64,000 bases of DNA from Flavobacterium soyangense (GTDB lineage Bacteria; Bacteroidota; Bacteroidia; Flavobacteriales; Flavobacteriaceae), in assembly GCF_015277675.1 (NCBI RefSeq), contig NZ_JADHEC010000015.1, positions 1 to 64,000 on the forward strand, given 5' to 3'. The position numbers and the translations under genes are program-made. Below the pieces are notes generated by a model. It searched no databases and had not been told where the DNA came from. It saw only the letters and a list, made by a program, of their open reading frames with translations. Shown piece after piece: positions 16,608 through 25,557 of this stretch (position 1 is its first letter; each line of letters begins with the position of its first letter).

Positions 16608-17538
16608 GATAAATCCCTCCTCGAATGCTATTGAGTTTCATCGTAAAAAGGCAAGTAAGTATTTTGAAGATTTAGTATCAAAAGGTTATATTTTAAGAGA
16701 TAAAAAGCAAAAAAATATTTGTAAAACATTTTTGATTTTTCTTACAAAGTACAAAGATGAATTAATTAATGCAATGCCTAATCGACTGCTTGAAATACAT
16801 CAAGAGTTCGAAAATAAAAATTTTTCTAAACATCAATTAACATTGATAAAGAGTTTTTTTCTAAAAACGTGCTATGATAATTTTCCGAATAAAGAATTTT
16901 TAAACCATTTAAAAATTGATACTTGTGTGTATTGTAATAGAAATTACACATTATATTTTGGAGGAAATAATGCAAGAGCAGAACTTGACCATTGGTATCC
17001 TAAAGAAAAATTTCCTATTTTGGCGATGTCTTTTTATAATTTAATTCCAAGTTGTCATTCTTGTAACCATATTAAAGGAAACGGAGATGTTTTAATAAGA
17101 CAATTATTAAAAGAGCCAAAAGCCAATCAAAATGAAATTAAAGATTGGTGGAAAAATGCTTTAGATAATTTGAATCATCCATATTTAGAATGCAGTAAAT
17201 TTAAATTCAGTTATTCTTATATATCTATAAATAATTTTGGTGTTGAATTAAAAAAGACTAACAATATAAAAACTGAAAATACATTAGAATTTAATAAAAC
17301 CAAAGAAATCTACAGTGCAAATTCTAACAAAGAATTGAAAGACTTATTAGACTTAAGATATAAGTATTCAGAGAATTACATTGATGTCTTGATAAATAAA
17401 ACATTCAAAGGGATTATGTCAAAAGAAGAAATTTACCGTATGATTTTTGGCATAGAAATCAAAGAAGAAGATTATCATAAAAGACCATTCAGTAAATTTA
17501 AGCACGATATAATTGAAGAATTAAAAAACATAAAATAA
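16600..17538 (+). CDS. HNH endonuclease, PtuB-like partner
   Basis: This 312-residue protein has one zinc-stabilised HNH nuclease domain in its middle. The domain has C109-x2-C112, the catalytic-type motif D130-H131-W-Y-P-K, an NLIP segment with N147, and C152-x2-C155 followed by N156-H157-x-K159-G. The order CxxC, DHxxPK, NLxPxCxxCN, KG is that of PtuB and related HNH effectors of Septu systems. The N-terminal 100 residues and the C-terminal 150 residues are helical, with no motif I recognise. Its ATG overlaps the ATPase stop by 8 bases. The ATPase is expected to hold the nuclease inactive until invasion is sensed (inference from Septu). A reverse transcriptase, seen in retron-Septu loci, is absent nearby. 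Confidence 0.8.
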   Translation: MIKINPSSNAIEFHRKKASKYFEDLVSKGYILRDKKQKNICKTFLIFLTKYKDELINAMPNRLLEIHQEFENKNFSKHQLTLIKSFFLKTCYDNFPNKEFLNHLKIDTCVYCNRNYTLYFGGNNARAELDHWYPKEKFPILAMSFYNLIPSCHSCNHIKGNGDVLIRQLLKEPKANQNEIKDWWKNALDNLNHPYLECSKFKFSYSYISINNFGVELKKTNNIKTENTLEFNKTKEIYSANSNKELKDLLDLRYKYSENYIDVLINKTFKGIMSKEEIYRMIFGIEIKEEDYHKRPFSKFKHDIIEELKNIK

Positions 17539-17539
17539 A

Positions 17540-18085
17540 ATGACAACTCATCTCGTACTTCTTCGTGGCATCAATGTTTCTGGACATAATATGATAAAAA
17601 TGGAAGCTTTGAAAACTACATTAGAGGCTATTGGTTTCGAAAATGTGCAAACTTATATACAATCTGGAAATGTTTTTGTGGACACTGAGGAAGAGAATGC
17701 TGCTGCCGTTGGTTTTAAAATCAAGCAGGAAATTTTCAAGGCTTTTGGTCACGAAGTTCCAGTAGTTGTTATTGGTAAAGCGGATTTAGAAGCCTGTTTA
17801 AAGAACAACCCTTTTTTGAAAGAAGTAGTATTGGACATTAAAAAATTATATGTGGCTTTTGTTTCTACGATTTTGCGAAGCGATAATATCAATGATTTAA
17901 AAATCAGTCAATTTAAACCTGATGAAGCTAGTATTGATGAAAATAAAATTTACATTAAATATGCTGTTGGAGCCGGAAAAACAAGATTTGACCAGAAATA
18001 TATCGAGAAAAAACTTAACGTAACGGCAACTATACGGAATTGGAATACAGTGACGCAATTGTTACAACTATTTGATGAAAGATAA
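17540..18085 (+). CDS. DUF1697 family protein
   Basis: This 181-residue protein is of the DUF1697 family, recognised from the start LLRGINVSGHNMIKM, the motif YIQSGNVF near residue 40 and the end ATIRNWNTVTQLLQL. The family is widespread, cytosolic and of unknown function. The ATG lies one base after the HNH stop codon, so the gene is presently in the same transcription unit as the defence module. Its base composition is higher in G+C than the HNH gene, as for a resident chromosomal gene. The join suggests the module entered immediately in front of this gene and took over its expression (inference). Confidence 0.88.
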   Translation: MTTHLVLLRGINVSGHNMIKMEALKTTLEAIGFENVQTYIQSGNVFVDTEEENAAAVGFKIKQEIFKAFGHEVPVVVIGKADLEACLKNNPFLKEVVLDIKKLYVAFVSTILRSDNINDLKISQFKPDEASIDENKIYIKYAVGAGKTRFDQKYIEKKLNVTATIRNWNTVTQLLQLFDER

Positions 18086-18109
18086 CAAAAATAATTATAA
18101 TTCATTTTC

Positions 18110-18733
18110 ATGTACTTATTCAAAAACAAATACAAAACCGAATCAAACCGATTGAAAAACTGGGATTATTCCAGTGAAGCTATCTATTTTATCACGATGG
18201 TTTCTCGAAATAGAGAATGTATTTTTGGTGTTATTGATGACGATAAAATGGTTTTGATTGAAAATGGAAAGATCATTGAAAAAGAATTGTTAAAATCAAT
18301 TGGAATTCGGGGGCGTTGGTTTTTTCATAATTGGGTTATTATGCCCAATCATATTCATTTGTTGATTGAAATTAAAATTGATTCATCATCCAATGTAAAG
18401 ACGCACGATGTAGAGACGCACTGCAGTGCGTCTCTACATCAATGCAAATCCCAACGCGAATGGGAATCCGAACGCGGGTACGAACACGAACCCCAATTAA
18501 ACCCAAAAAAAATATCCCGAAAACCCAATTCTATTTCGTCATTTGTTGCAGTATTTAAATCGGTTACAACAAAACAAATTAATTTATTGATAGAAAATAA
18601 TGATGGCGAATCTGTTTGGCAAACGAATTATCACGATCATATTGTCCGAAACTATAATTCATTGGATACAATTTATTATTACATAAAAAACAATCCCAAG
18701 AATTGGAATACGGATTCTATAAATATTGATTAG
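18110..18733 (+). CDS. REP-associated tyrosine transposase (RAYT, Y1_Tnp)
   Basis: This 207-residue IS200/REP-type HUH single-strand transposase has the metal-binding HUH pair in VIMPNHIHLLIEI (H81 and H83). The family signature SSFVAVFKSVTT is near residue 143, and the C-terminal DHIVRNYNSLDTIYYYIKNNP corresponds to the conserved helix of RAYTs. Between the HUH motif and the FKS motif sits an unusual 45-residue insertion (about 92-137) encoded by repeat DNA, including a perfect 34-bp palindrome. RAYTs usually move or maintain REP palindromes, so a palindrome inside the gene is notable. The frame stays open. It may still be active or may have diverged in its loop. Confidence 0.85.
   Translation: MYLFKNKYKTESNRLKNWDYSSEAIYFITMVSRNRECIFGVIDDDKMVLIENGKIIEKELLKSIGIRGRWFFHNWVIMPNHIHLLIEIKIDSSSNVKTHDVETHCSASLHQCKSQREWESERGYEHEPQLNPKKISRKPNSISSFVAVFKSVTTKQINLLIENNDGESVWQTNYHDHIVRNYNSLDTIYYYIKNNPKNWNTDSINID
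18407..18440. repeat. perfect 34-bp palindrome (REP-like) inside the RAYT gene
   Basis: The arm GATGTAGAGACGCACTG is followed at once by its exact reverse complement, centred on CTGCAG. A degenerate half copy (TGTAAAGACGCAC) precedes it at about 18394-18406. It is read in frame as residues 100-110 of the transposase. The word GTAGAGACGC and its complement resemble REP palindromes I recall near RAYT genes in cyanobacteria and Bacteroidota. Confidence 0.9.
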
Positions 18734-18734
18734 A

Positions 18735-20801
18735 ATGAAATACCTTTTCCTTTTAATTTCCACAATCGTTTTTGCACAACAAACTAAATCTGTCGATTTT
18801 AAATCGGTTTATGGTCAATTGACTATTAATCCAGTTGAAAAATCTGTTTCGGGATCGGTTCGGTATTGGTTTACGGTTTTGAAACCCATTGACACCCTTA
18901 AAATTGACGCTCAGAATATGATTTTTTCCGAGGTGGAAATGAACGAAAAGAAAATAGAATTTACGACCAATGGGAAACAAATTTTATTGATTTATCCTTT
19001 CCAAAAAGGCAAAAACACTCTAAGTTTTAAATATAAAGCGATTCCAAAACAAACTTTATATTTTGTTGGTTCTGAATTCACAAATAATTTACAAATTTGG
19101 ACACAAGGGCAAGGTAAATATACCAGCAATTGGTTTCCGAGTTTTGACGATGTGAATGAAAAAATGATTTTTAAATTAGGAGTTACTTTCGATGCCAATT
19201 ATCAGGTTATTTCGAACGGAATTTTGCAAGAAAAATACAAAAACAACAATACTTTTTATTGGGAGTATAGAATGCAAAAACCAATGAGTTCCTATTTATT
19301 GATGCTTGCCATTGGGAAATTCGATAAGAAAATTGAGGTTTCAAAATCTGGAATACCTTTGGAAATGTACTATGAGCCTTCAACTTCATCCCAATTTGAA
19401 CCTACTTTTCGCTATTCTAGAAAAATTTTCGACTTTCTGGAAAAAGAAATAGGAGTGAAGTATCCTTGGGAAATATACAGGCAAATTCCGGTTCGTGATT
19501 TTTTGTATGCCGGAATGGAAAACACTTCGGCGACCCTATTTTCTAGTCGGTATATTGTTGATTCAACGGGTTTTGAAGATCGAAATTATACCAATGTAAA
19601 TGCACACGAATTAGCACATCAATGGTTTGGAGACATGGTTACTGCCGAAAGTGGCAAACACCATTGGCTTCAGGAAGGTTTTGCCACTTATTATGCTTTG
19701 CTGGCTGAGAAAGAAATTTATGGTGAAGATTATTTTTATTCCAAATTATATGAATATGCGCAACAACTTAAACAAGCGTTTAAAACAGATTCAATTCCTG
19801 TCCTGAATGCCAATGCAAGTTCGTTGAGTTTCTACCAAAAAGGAGCTTGGGCGTTATACGTTTTGCATGAAGGAATTGGTGACAAAGCCTTTAAAAAATC
19901 AGTGCGAAGTTATTTGAAAAAACATTCTTTTCAAAGCGTAAATACTCGGGATTTCTTAGATGAAATCAAGAAGTTTTCTAATTATGATTTGGATGATTTT
20001 AGTAAAGTATGGCTTGAAAATTCGAATTTTAACAGTCAAATTGCCAATGATTTACTTTCAAAAAATAAAATAGCCTATTTGCTTATTAAAATTGAAAAAC
20101 TTCGAAATAAATCTTTGTCCGAGAAAGAGGAATTCTTTACGAAAACGATGCAATCGGATGTGTATTTTTCAGTAAAAGAAGCCATTGTTTACCAATTAAA
20201 AAACGAAAAATTTGAGGATAAAAAACAGTTGCTATTTCTTGCTTTGGAAACCCATAATTTACAAATTCGTCAAGCGGTCGCTGCTATTTTGACATCAATT
20301 CCTGAAGAGTTCAGAATAGAATATGAAAGTTTACTAAATGATAAATCGTATCAAACACAGGAAATAGCCTTGTATAATTTGTGGAATAATTTTCCGGAAC
20401 ATCGCATTCAATATTTAGATAAATCAAAAAATTGGATTGGTTTTAACGATTATAATTTAAGGACTTTGTGGTTATCGCTGGCGTTGTCAACGTTAGATTA
20501 TCCAGTAAAAAATGAAGTTTTAACCAATGAATTGATTGATTATTCTTCACCGAATTTCGAAGCAATCACCAGACAAAATGCTTTAGAGAAATTGATTGCC
20601 TTTCATTTAATTAATGATACGGTTTTGAAAAATTTAGTTAACGCAACAACGCATCATATGTGGCAATTTTCTAAATTTGGAAGAGAAAATATCCGAACTT
20701 TGTTAAAGAATCAGGAAATGAGAGTTTCTTTCGAAAGGATTTTACCGGATTTAGACGAAAGAGAACAATTACAATTGAACCGATTGTTAAAAGAGAAATA
20801 G
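18735..20801 (+). CDS. M1 family zinc aminopeptidase
   Basis: This 688-residue exported metallopeptidase removes N-terminal residues from peptides. A short signal peptide covers residues 1-15. The substrate-binding GAMEN-type motif is at G260-M-E-N263. The zinc site is H291-E292-L-A-H295 with E314 19 residues later (WLQEGF). The catalytic Tyr region follows near residue 375 (FYQKGAWALYVL). The C-terminal third is helical and HEAT-like. The ATG at 18735 is chosen over a TTG at 18726 because it lies one base after the transposase stop and opens directly into the signal peptide. It is probably periplasmic, or lipid- or cell-associated. The patatin gene follows after 7 bases, so the two are likely co-transcribed. 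Confidence 0.93.
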   Translation: MKYLFLLISTIVFAQQTKSVDFKSVYGQLTINPVEKSVSGSVRYWFTVLKPIDTLKIDAQNMIFSEVEMNEKKIEFTTNGKQILLIYPFQKGKNTLSFKYKAIPKQTLYFVGSEFTNNLQIWTQGQGKYTSNWFPSFDDVNEKMIFKLGVTFDANYQVISNGILQEKYKNNNTFYWEYRMQKPMSSYLLMLAIGKFDKKIEVSKSGIPLEMYYEPSTSSQFEPTFRYSRKIFDFLEKEIGVKYPWEIYRQIPVRDFLYAGMENTSATLFSSRYIVDSTGFEDRNYTNVNAHELAHQWFGDMVTAESGKHHWLQEGFATYYALLAEKEIYGEDYFYSKLYEYAQQLKQAFKTDSIPVLNANASSLSFYQKGAWALYVLHEGIGDKAFKKSVRSYLKKHSFQSVNTRDFLDEIKKFSNYDLDDFSKVWLENSNFNSQIANDLLSKNKIAYLLIKIEKLRNKSLSEKEEFFTKTMQSDVYFSVKEAIVYQLKNEKFEDKKQLLFLALETHNLQIRQAVAAILTSIPEEFRIEYESLLNDKSYQTQEIALYNLWNNFPEHRIQYLDKSKNWIGFNDYNLRTLWLSLALSTLDYPVKNEVLTNELIDYSSPNFEAITRQNALEKLIAFHLINDTVLKNLVNATTHHMWQFSKFGRENIRTLLKNQEMRVSFERILPDLDEREQLQLNRLLKEK

Positions 20802-20808
20802 TAATTCT

Positions 20809-21714
20809 ATGAGAGCATTAGTAATTTCGGGAGGAGGAAGTAAAGGAGCATTTGCAGGCGGTGTAGCCCAATATTTGTTGGAAAACAAAGAAAATAAATA
20901 TGATTTATTTCTTGGTACATCAACCGGAAGTTTACTTATACCGCACTTGGCTTTGGGACATATTGCAAAAATTCATAACATTTATACCAATGTTGATATG
21001 GATAAAATATTCGATATTAATCCATTTATTATTAAGAATAAAGAAGGAATTGACATTGTAACAATCAACCATTTCAGTGTGATTTGGCAGTTTATAAGAG
21101 GGAAAAGAACTTTTGGAGAAAGTAAAAATTTATTAAAATTGATTAAATCAAGTTTTCCTATTTCTGATTTTAATGCTTTAAAAGCTTTGGAAACGGACGT
21201 TGTGGTTACCGTAACCAATATTTCAAAAAATGAAGCGGAATATAAATCTATTAAGGATTGTACTCACTCAGAATTTTGCGAATGGACTTGGATTTCAGGA
21301 AATTATATTCCATTTATGAGTATAGTTTCAAAAAATGATTGTGAATATGGAGATGGTGGGTTCTCGAGTTTAGTTCCCATTCAGGAAGCGATTCATCGTG
21401 GAGCCACAGAAATTGACGTTATTATTTTGGAAACCGAGACTTCAATTTCCAGAACTGCCATTGGAAAAAATCCATTTTCATTGTTGATTGATTTATTCCG
21501 AGTCACGCTTGACCAAGTTGAAAAAAACAATATTGCAATTGGCAAACTAATCGCAAGCAACAATAAGGTCAAGCTAAATTTATACTATACTCCAACGAAA
21601 TTGACGAATAATGCACTCATTTTCAATAAGAAAAAGATGAAAAAGTGGTGGAAACAAGGGTATGAATATGCGCAAAACAAGAGCGAAATTATGAGTGATA
21701 ATAAACTACCATAA
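20809..21714 (+). CDS. patatin-like phospholipase
   Basis: This 301-residue serine lipid acyl hydrolase has the oxyanion loop GGGSKG at residues 8-13, the nucleophile elbow G36-T-S38-T-G40, and the second half of the Ser-Asp dyad in Y-G-D182-G-G. No signal peptide is seen, so the enzyme is probably cytosolic or peripheral on the inner membrane. It follows the aminopeptidase gene by 7 bases. Its 3' end overlaps the convergent gene at 21706 by 9 bases. The substrate is not known. Confidence 0.92.
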   Translation: MRALVISGGGSKGAFAGGVAQYLLENKENKYDLFLGTSTGSLLIPHLALGHIAKIHNIYTNVDMDKIFDINPFIIKNKEGIDIVTINHFSVIWQFIRGKRTFGESKNLLKLIKSSFPISDFNALKALETDVVVTVTNISKNEAEYKSIKDCTHSEFCEWTWISGNYIPFMSIVSKNDCEYGDGGFSSLVPIQEAIHRGATEIDVIILETETSISRTAIGKNPFSLLIDLFRVTLDQVEKNNIAIGKLIASNNKVKLNLYYTPTKLTNNALIFNKKKMKKWWKQGYEYAQNKSEIMSDNKLP

Positions 21715-22227
21715 TTGATTCACTTCATTCTTTATGAAAGACAATGCAGCGCTACTTGGAGATGGTTTTTCTAATAAATCTCTTAAAATCACTTCACGCA
21801 ATTGATTCGCATCATTAATTTTTTCATTTTTTGTTGCCAAAAGAATCATTTGTATCGTTGCATTTTTGGCAGTTGTGATTGTTGACCAGCATTCCTCAGA
21901 AACATAAATTTGTTGTGCTAAATTGTGTTCATATTCTTGTTCAATTTGCGCAATCACAAAGTTTTGATAGTCATTTTTATCATCTGAAATGGGTGTGATT
22001 CTCACCAATAATTGACTTGGATTAATACGTTCTAAAAACAAGGTCATTCGCTCATAAGCCTGTAAGCGCAAGGTTAAAGTATCTGGTTTGGTATCTTTCT
22101 GCAATAAATATTTTCTTTTTGCATTTTCATTTTTTGTATAAAGATCAAAGAAACTATAAGCCACAAATGCCATAATAATTGTTGGTAAAGTATAGCTTAT
22201 TAATTCTATTATTCGTGTTGAATCCAT
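21706..22227 (-). CDS. hypothetical protein with one membrane anchor
   Basis: This 173-residue protein is of a type common in Flavobacteria but without a name I know. It has one membrane segment at about residues 8-25 (LPTIIMAFVAYSFF), then a soluble domain rich in Glu, Gln and Leu with ERMTLFLERINPSQLLVRI near residue 60. The ATG at 22227 is preferred over a TTG at 22272, whose extra residues are a low-complexity Lys/Asn run. It is divergent from the TSUP gene and overlaps the 3' end of the patatin gene tail to tail. Orientation in the membrane is not certain. Confidence 0.75.
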   Translation of the reverse strand: MDSTRIIELISYTLPTIIMAFVAYSFFDLYTKNENAKRKYLLQKDTKPDTLTLRLQAYERMTLFLERINPSQLLVRITPISDDKNDYQNFVIAQIEQEYEHNLAQQIYVSEECWSTITTAKNATIQMILLATKNEKINDANQLREVILRDLLEKPSPSSAALSFIKNEVNQLW

Positions 22228-22327
22228 TTGTAATTTTCTGTTTCTATTTAATTTTTTTTTAACCAAAGACAAATTAACGAATAAACGAATAAACTTATAG
22301 ATTACATTTGGTAAAATTTTATTAAAA

Positions 22328-23095
22328 ATGGAATCCTACATAATAATTATACTTTGCCTTGCTGCTTTTGTTGCGGGATTTATTGATGCCATCGTTGGAG
22401 GAGGAGGACTTATTCAAACTCCGGTTGGATTGATTATGCTGCCCAATCTTCCCGTTTCCACAGTTATAGGATCATTGAAAGTGCCTGCTTTTAGCGGAAC
22501 TTCATTTGCCGCTTATCAATACCTTAAAAAAGTGGATATGAACTGGAAGTTACTGGTTATTATGATGGTTCTGGCATTTCCTTCCGCATTTTTGGGTTCC
22601 ACTTTGTTGACTTATGTGAGCAATGATTTTATGAAACCTTTATTGCTGGTTGTACTTTCGTTTTTGGTCATATACACTTATGCCCAGAAAAATTTTGGGC
22701 AGCATATTGTAAAAGCACATTCTGCCAGAACCCAAATTTTATATGCCGTTCTAATCAGTTTTGTTGTTGGGTTTTATGACGGATTTATTGGCCCTGGCAC
22801 GGGAAGTTTCCTGGTTTTGGCATTTATCGCCTTGATGGGATTTGATTTTTTGCACGCTTCAGCCAATGCGAAAATGGTTAATCTGGCAACTAATTTTGGT
22901 TCGATTTGCTTGTTTATGTTAAGGGGTAAAATCATTTGGGCAATCGCAATTCCTATGGCTTGTTGCAATGCATTTGGAGGTTGGCTTGGTGCAAAATTAG
23001 CCATAAATAAAGGGAATAAGTTCATCCGGATTTTCTTTTTGGTTGTCGTTATTGGAACCCTAATTCGGTTTGGGTATGATGTGTTTTATAAATAG
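22328..23095 (+). CDS. TSUP (TauE/SafE) family membrane transporter
   Basis: This 255-residue inner membrane permease of the sulfite exporter TauE/SafE family has seven to eight membrane segments. It starts with the hallmark first repeat FIDAIVGGGGLIQTP (residues 19-33). The second repeat is at about 150-165, with FYDGFIGPGTGSFL. The family moves sulfur-containing or organic anions such as sulfite and sulfoacetate. The actual substrate cannot be inferred, because no sulfur gene is nearby. The gene is complete and stands alone before the helicase gene. Confidence 0.92.
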   Translation: MESYIIIILCLAAFVAGFIDAIVGGGGLIQTPVGLIMLPNLPVSTVIGSLKVPAFSGTSFAAYQYLKKVDMNWKLLVIMMVLAFPSAFLGSTLLTYVSNDFMKPLLLVVLSFLVIYTYAQKNFGQHIVKAHSARTQILYAVLISFVVGFYDGFIGPGTGSFLVLAFIALMGFDFLHASANAKMVNLATNFGSICLFMLRGKIIWAIAIPMACCNAFGGWLGAKLAINKGNKFIRIFFLVVVIGTLIRFGYDVFYK

Positions 23096-23126
23096 AAAAC
23101 CACTCTTTTTTTAATTCTTAAATCCT

Positions 23127-23134
23127 TATTTTTG
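23127..23134 (+). promoter_or_regulatory. -7 element before the UvrD/PcrA gene
   Basis: TATTTTTG matches TAnnTTTG exactly, 20 bases before the helicase ATG. A T-rich block 18-22 bases upstream could serve as the -33 region, but it has no clear TTTG. Confidence 0.5.
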
Positions 23135-23153
23135 CATTCAACAGAAAATTTTT

Positions 23154-25478
23154 ATGCGCAAATACATCGACCAACTTAACGAAGCCCAACGTGAACCCGT
23201 TCTCCAAAAAGACGGGCCAATGATTATTATTGCCGGTGCCGGTTCGGGAAAAACACGTGTATTGACGATTCGGATTGCTTATTTGATGAGTTTGGGAGTG
23301 GATGCTTTTAGTATTTTGGCTTTGACTTTTACTAATAAAGCAGCGCGCGAAATGAAAAAGCGTATCTCCGATATTGTAGGTTCCAATGAGACCAAGAATC
23401 TTTGGATGGGAACTTTTCACTCGGTTTTTGCCAGAATCCTTCGTTCCGAAGCAGATAAATTAGGTTATCCATCTAATTTCACGATTTATGACACTCAAGA
23501 TTCTGTCCGATTGATTTCGGCAGTAATCAAGGAAATGCAATTGGATAGAGATGTTTACAAACCCAAACAAGTTTTAAGCCGAATTTCCTCTTATAAAAAC
23601 AGTTTAATAACCGTAAAAGCCTATTTTAATAATACCGAATTACAAGAGCAAGATGCGATGAGTAAAAAGCCTCGTTTGGGCGAAATTTACCAAAATTATG
23701 TAGATCGATGTTTCAAAGCGGGTGCCATGGATTTTGATGATTTATTATTGAAAACCAATGAATTGCTGACACGTTTTCCGGAAGTTTTGTCCAAATACCA
23801 AAACCGTTTTCGATATATACTTGTTGATGAGTACCAAGATACCAATCATTCCCAGTATTTGATTGTTCGGGCTTTGTCGGATAAATTTCAAAATATATGC
23901 GTCGTTGGTGATGATGCTCAAAGTATTTATGCGTTTCGTGGTGCCAATATCAATAATATCCTGAATTTCCAGAAGGATTATGAAGGCGTGAAAACCTTTA
24001 GATTGGAACAGAATTACCGTTCGACAAAAAACATTGTGGAAGCCGCCAATTCGATCATCGAAAAAAACAAGACCAAACTCGACAAAATTGTTTGGACTGC
24101 CAATACGGACGGAGCCAAAATAAAAGTGCATCGCAGTATGACCGATGCCGAAGAAGGACGTTTTGTTGCCAGCACAATTTTCGAACAAAAGATGCAGCAC
24201 CAAATGAAAAATGGTCAATTTGCTATTTTATACCGTACTAATGCACAATCCCGTGCAATGGAAGATGCGCTCCGAAAACGCGATATTCCATACCGAATTT
24301 ATGGAGGTTTGTCTTTTTACCAAAGAAAAGAAATTAAGGATGTTTTGTGCTATTTGCGACTGGTTATCAATCCAAAAGACGAAGAAGCATTGATTCGGGT
24401 TATCAATTATCCTGCACGTGGAATTGGGGATACAACGGTCGAAAAACTGACTGTTGCGGCCAATCATTACAAGCGTTCCATTTTTGAAGTGATGCAGAAT
24501 ATTGATAAGATTGACTTGAAATTAAACTCGGGAACGAAACAAAAACTTCAGGATTTTGTGACGATGATCCAGAGTTTTCAGGTAATCAACGAAAATCAAG
24601 ATGCTTTTTTTATCACGGATCACGTGGCCAAAAAAACGGGATTGGTACAAGAATTAAAGAAAGATGCGACACCGGAAGGAATGGCAAAAATCCAGAATAT
24701 CGAGGAATTATTAAACGGGATCAAGGATTTTACCGAAGGTCAAAGAGAAATTGACGGTGCTCGTGGGGCTTTATCTGAATTTATGGAAGACGTGGCATTG
24801 GCTACAGATTTGGACAAAGATACCAGCGATGAAGATCGTGTGGCTTTGATGACAATACATTTAGCCAAAGGATTGGAATTTCCATACGTTTTTGTGGTGG
24901 GAATGGAAGAAGATTTGTTTCCAAGTGCTATGTCTATGAGTACCCGAAGTGAATTGGAGGAAGAGCGCCGTTTGTTTTACGTAGCGCTCACAAGAGCGGA
25001 ACATCAGGCGTATTTGACCTATGCCCAATCACGATACCGCTGGGGAAAACTGACCGATAGTGAGCCTTCTCGTTTTATTGAAGAAATCGACGGACAATAT
25101 CTTGAATATCTGACAGCAGAGGAAAATAATTACCGTTATAAACCTTTGATTGACAGTGATATTTTTGGTGATATCGATAAATCAAAATTGCGATTGGCTA
25201 AACCCGAAAATGGAACGCCTCCAAAAAAACAGGGTGAAGGACCAACATCTTTCGTTAGAAAATTGAAACCAGTTTCCAATACTAATTCTTCGGGAAGTGT
25301 CAATTTATTTGACAACAAACTGGTAGCAGGAAATATCGTGATGCACGAGCGTTTTGGCAAAGGAGAAGTCCTAAATCTTGAAGGTTCTGGAGCAGACAAA
25401 AAAGCAGAAATCAAATTTGAAGTAGGTGGAATCAAGAAGTTGTTGTTGCGTTTTGCAAAATTGGATGTGATTGGGTAA
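23154..25478 (+). CDS. uvrD: UvrD/PcrA-type DNA helicase
   Basis: This 774-residue superfamily 1A helicase with 3'-5' polarity functions in repair and in removing recombinase or stalled complexes. Walker A AGAGSGKT is at residues 27-34. Motif II is VDEYQDTN near 225, motif III is VVGDDAQSIYAFRGA, motif IV is QNYRST near 285. Motif V is MTIHLAKGLEFPYVFV near 565 and motif VI is EERRLFYVALTRA near 605. The C-terminal end (HERFGKGEVL to KLDVIG) is the Tudor-like RNA polymerase-binding domain typical of PcrA/UvrD. The length is complete. Whether it is the orthologue of UvrD or PcrA is a naming question in Bacteroidota. Confidence 0.95.
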   Translation: MRKYIDQLNEAQREPVLQKDGPMIIIAGAGSGKTRVLTIRIAYLMSLGVDAFSILALTFTNKAAREMKKRISDIVGSNETKNLWMGTFHSVFARILRSEADKLGYPSNFTIYDTQDSVRLISAVIKEMQLDRDVYKPKQVLSRISSYKNSLITVKAYFNNTELQEQDAMSKKPRLGEIYQNYVDRCFKAGAMDFDDLLLKTNELLTRFPEVLSKYQNRFRYILVDEYQDTNHSQYLIVRALSDKFQNICVVGDDAQSIYAFRGANINNILNFQKDYEGVKTFRLEQNYRSTKNIVEAANSIIEKNKTKLDKIVWTANTDGAKIKVHRSMTDAEEGRFVASTIFEQKMQHQMKNGQFAILYRTNAQSRAMEDALRKRDIPYRIYGGLSFYQRKEIKDVLCYLRLVINPKDEEALIRVINYPARGIGDTTVEKLTVAANHYKRSIFEVMQNIDKIDLKLNSGTKQKLQDFVTMIQSFQVINENQDAFFITDHVAKKTGLVQELKKDATPEGMAKIQNIEELLNGIKDFTEGQREIDGARGALSEFMEDVALATDLDKDTSDEDRVALMTIHLAKGLEFPYVFVVGMEEDLFPSAMSMSTRSELEEERRLFYVALTRAEHQAYLTYAQSRYRWGKLTDSEPSRFIEEIDGQYLEYLTAEENNYRYKPLIDSDIFGDIDKSKLRLAKPENGTPPKKQGEGPTSFVRKLKPVSNTNSSGSVNLFDNKLVAGNIVMHERFGKGEVLNLEGSGADKKAEIKFEVGGIKKLLLRFAKLDVIG

Positions 25479-25557
25479 GAAAATATTTCAAGTTTAAGTT
25501 TTAAAGTTGTATATTAGAAGAACTTTAAACTTTAAACAATTTAAACTTTAAATTAAA

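Noticed and set aside
14397-17538. Retron-Septu locus
   Set aside because: No reverse transcriptase gene and no msr/msd-like structure flank the ATPase/HNH pair.
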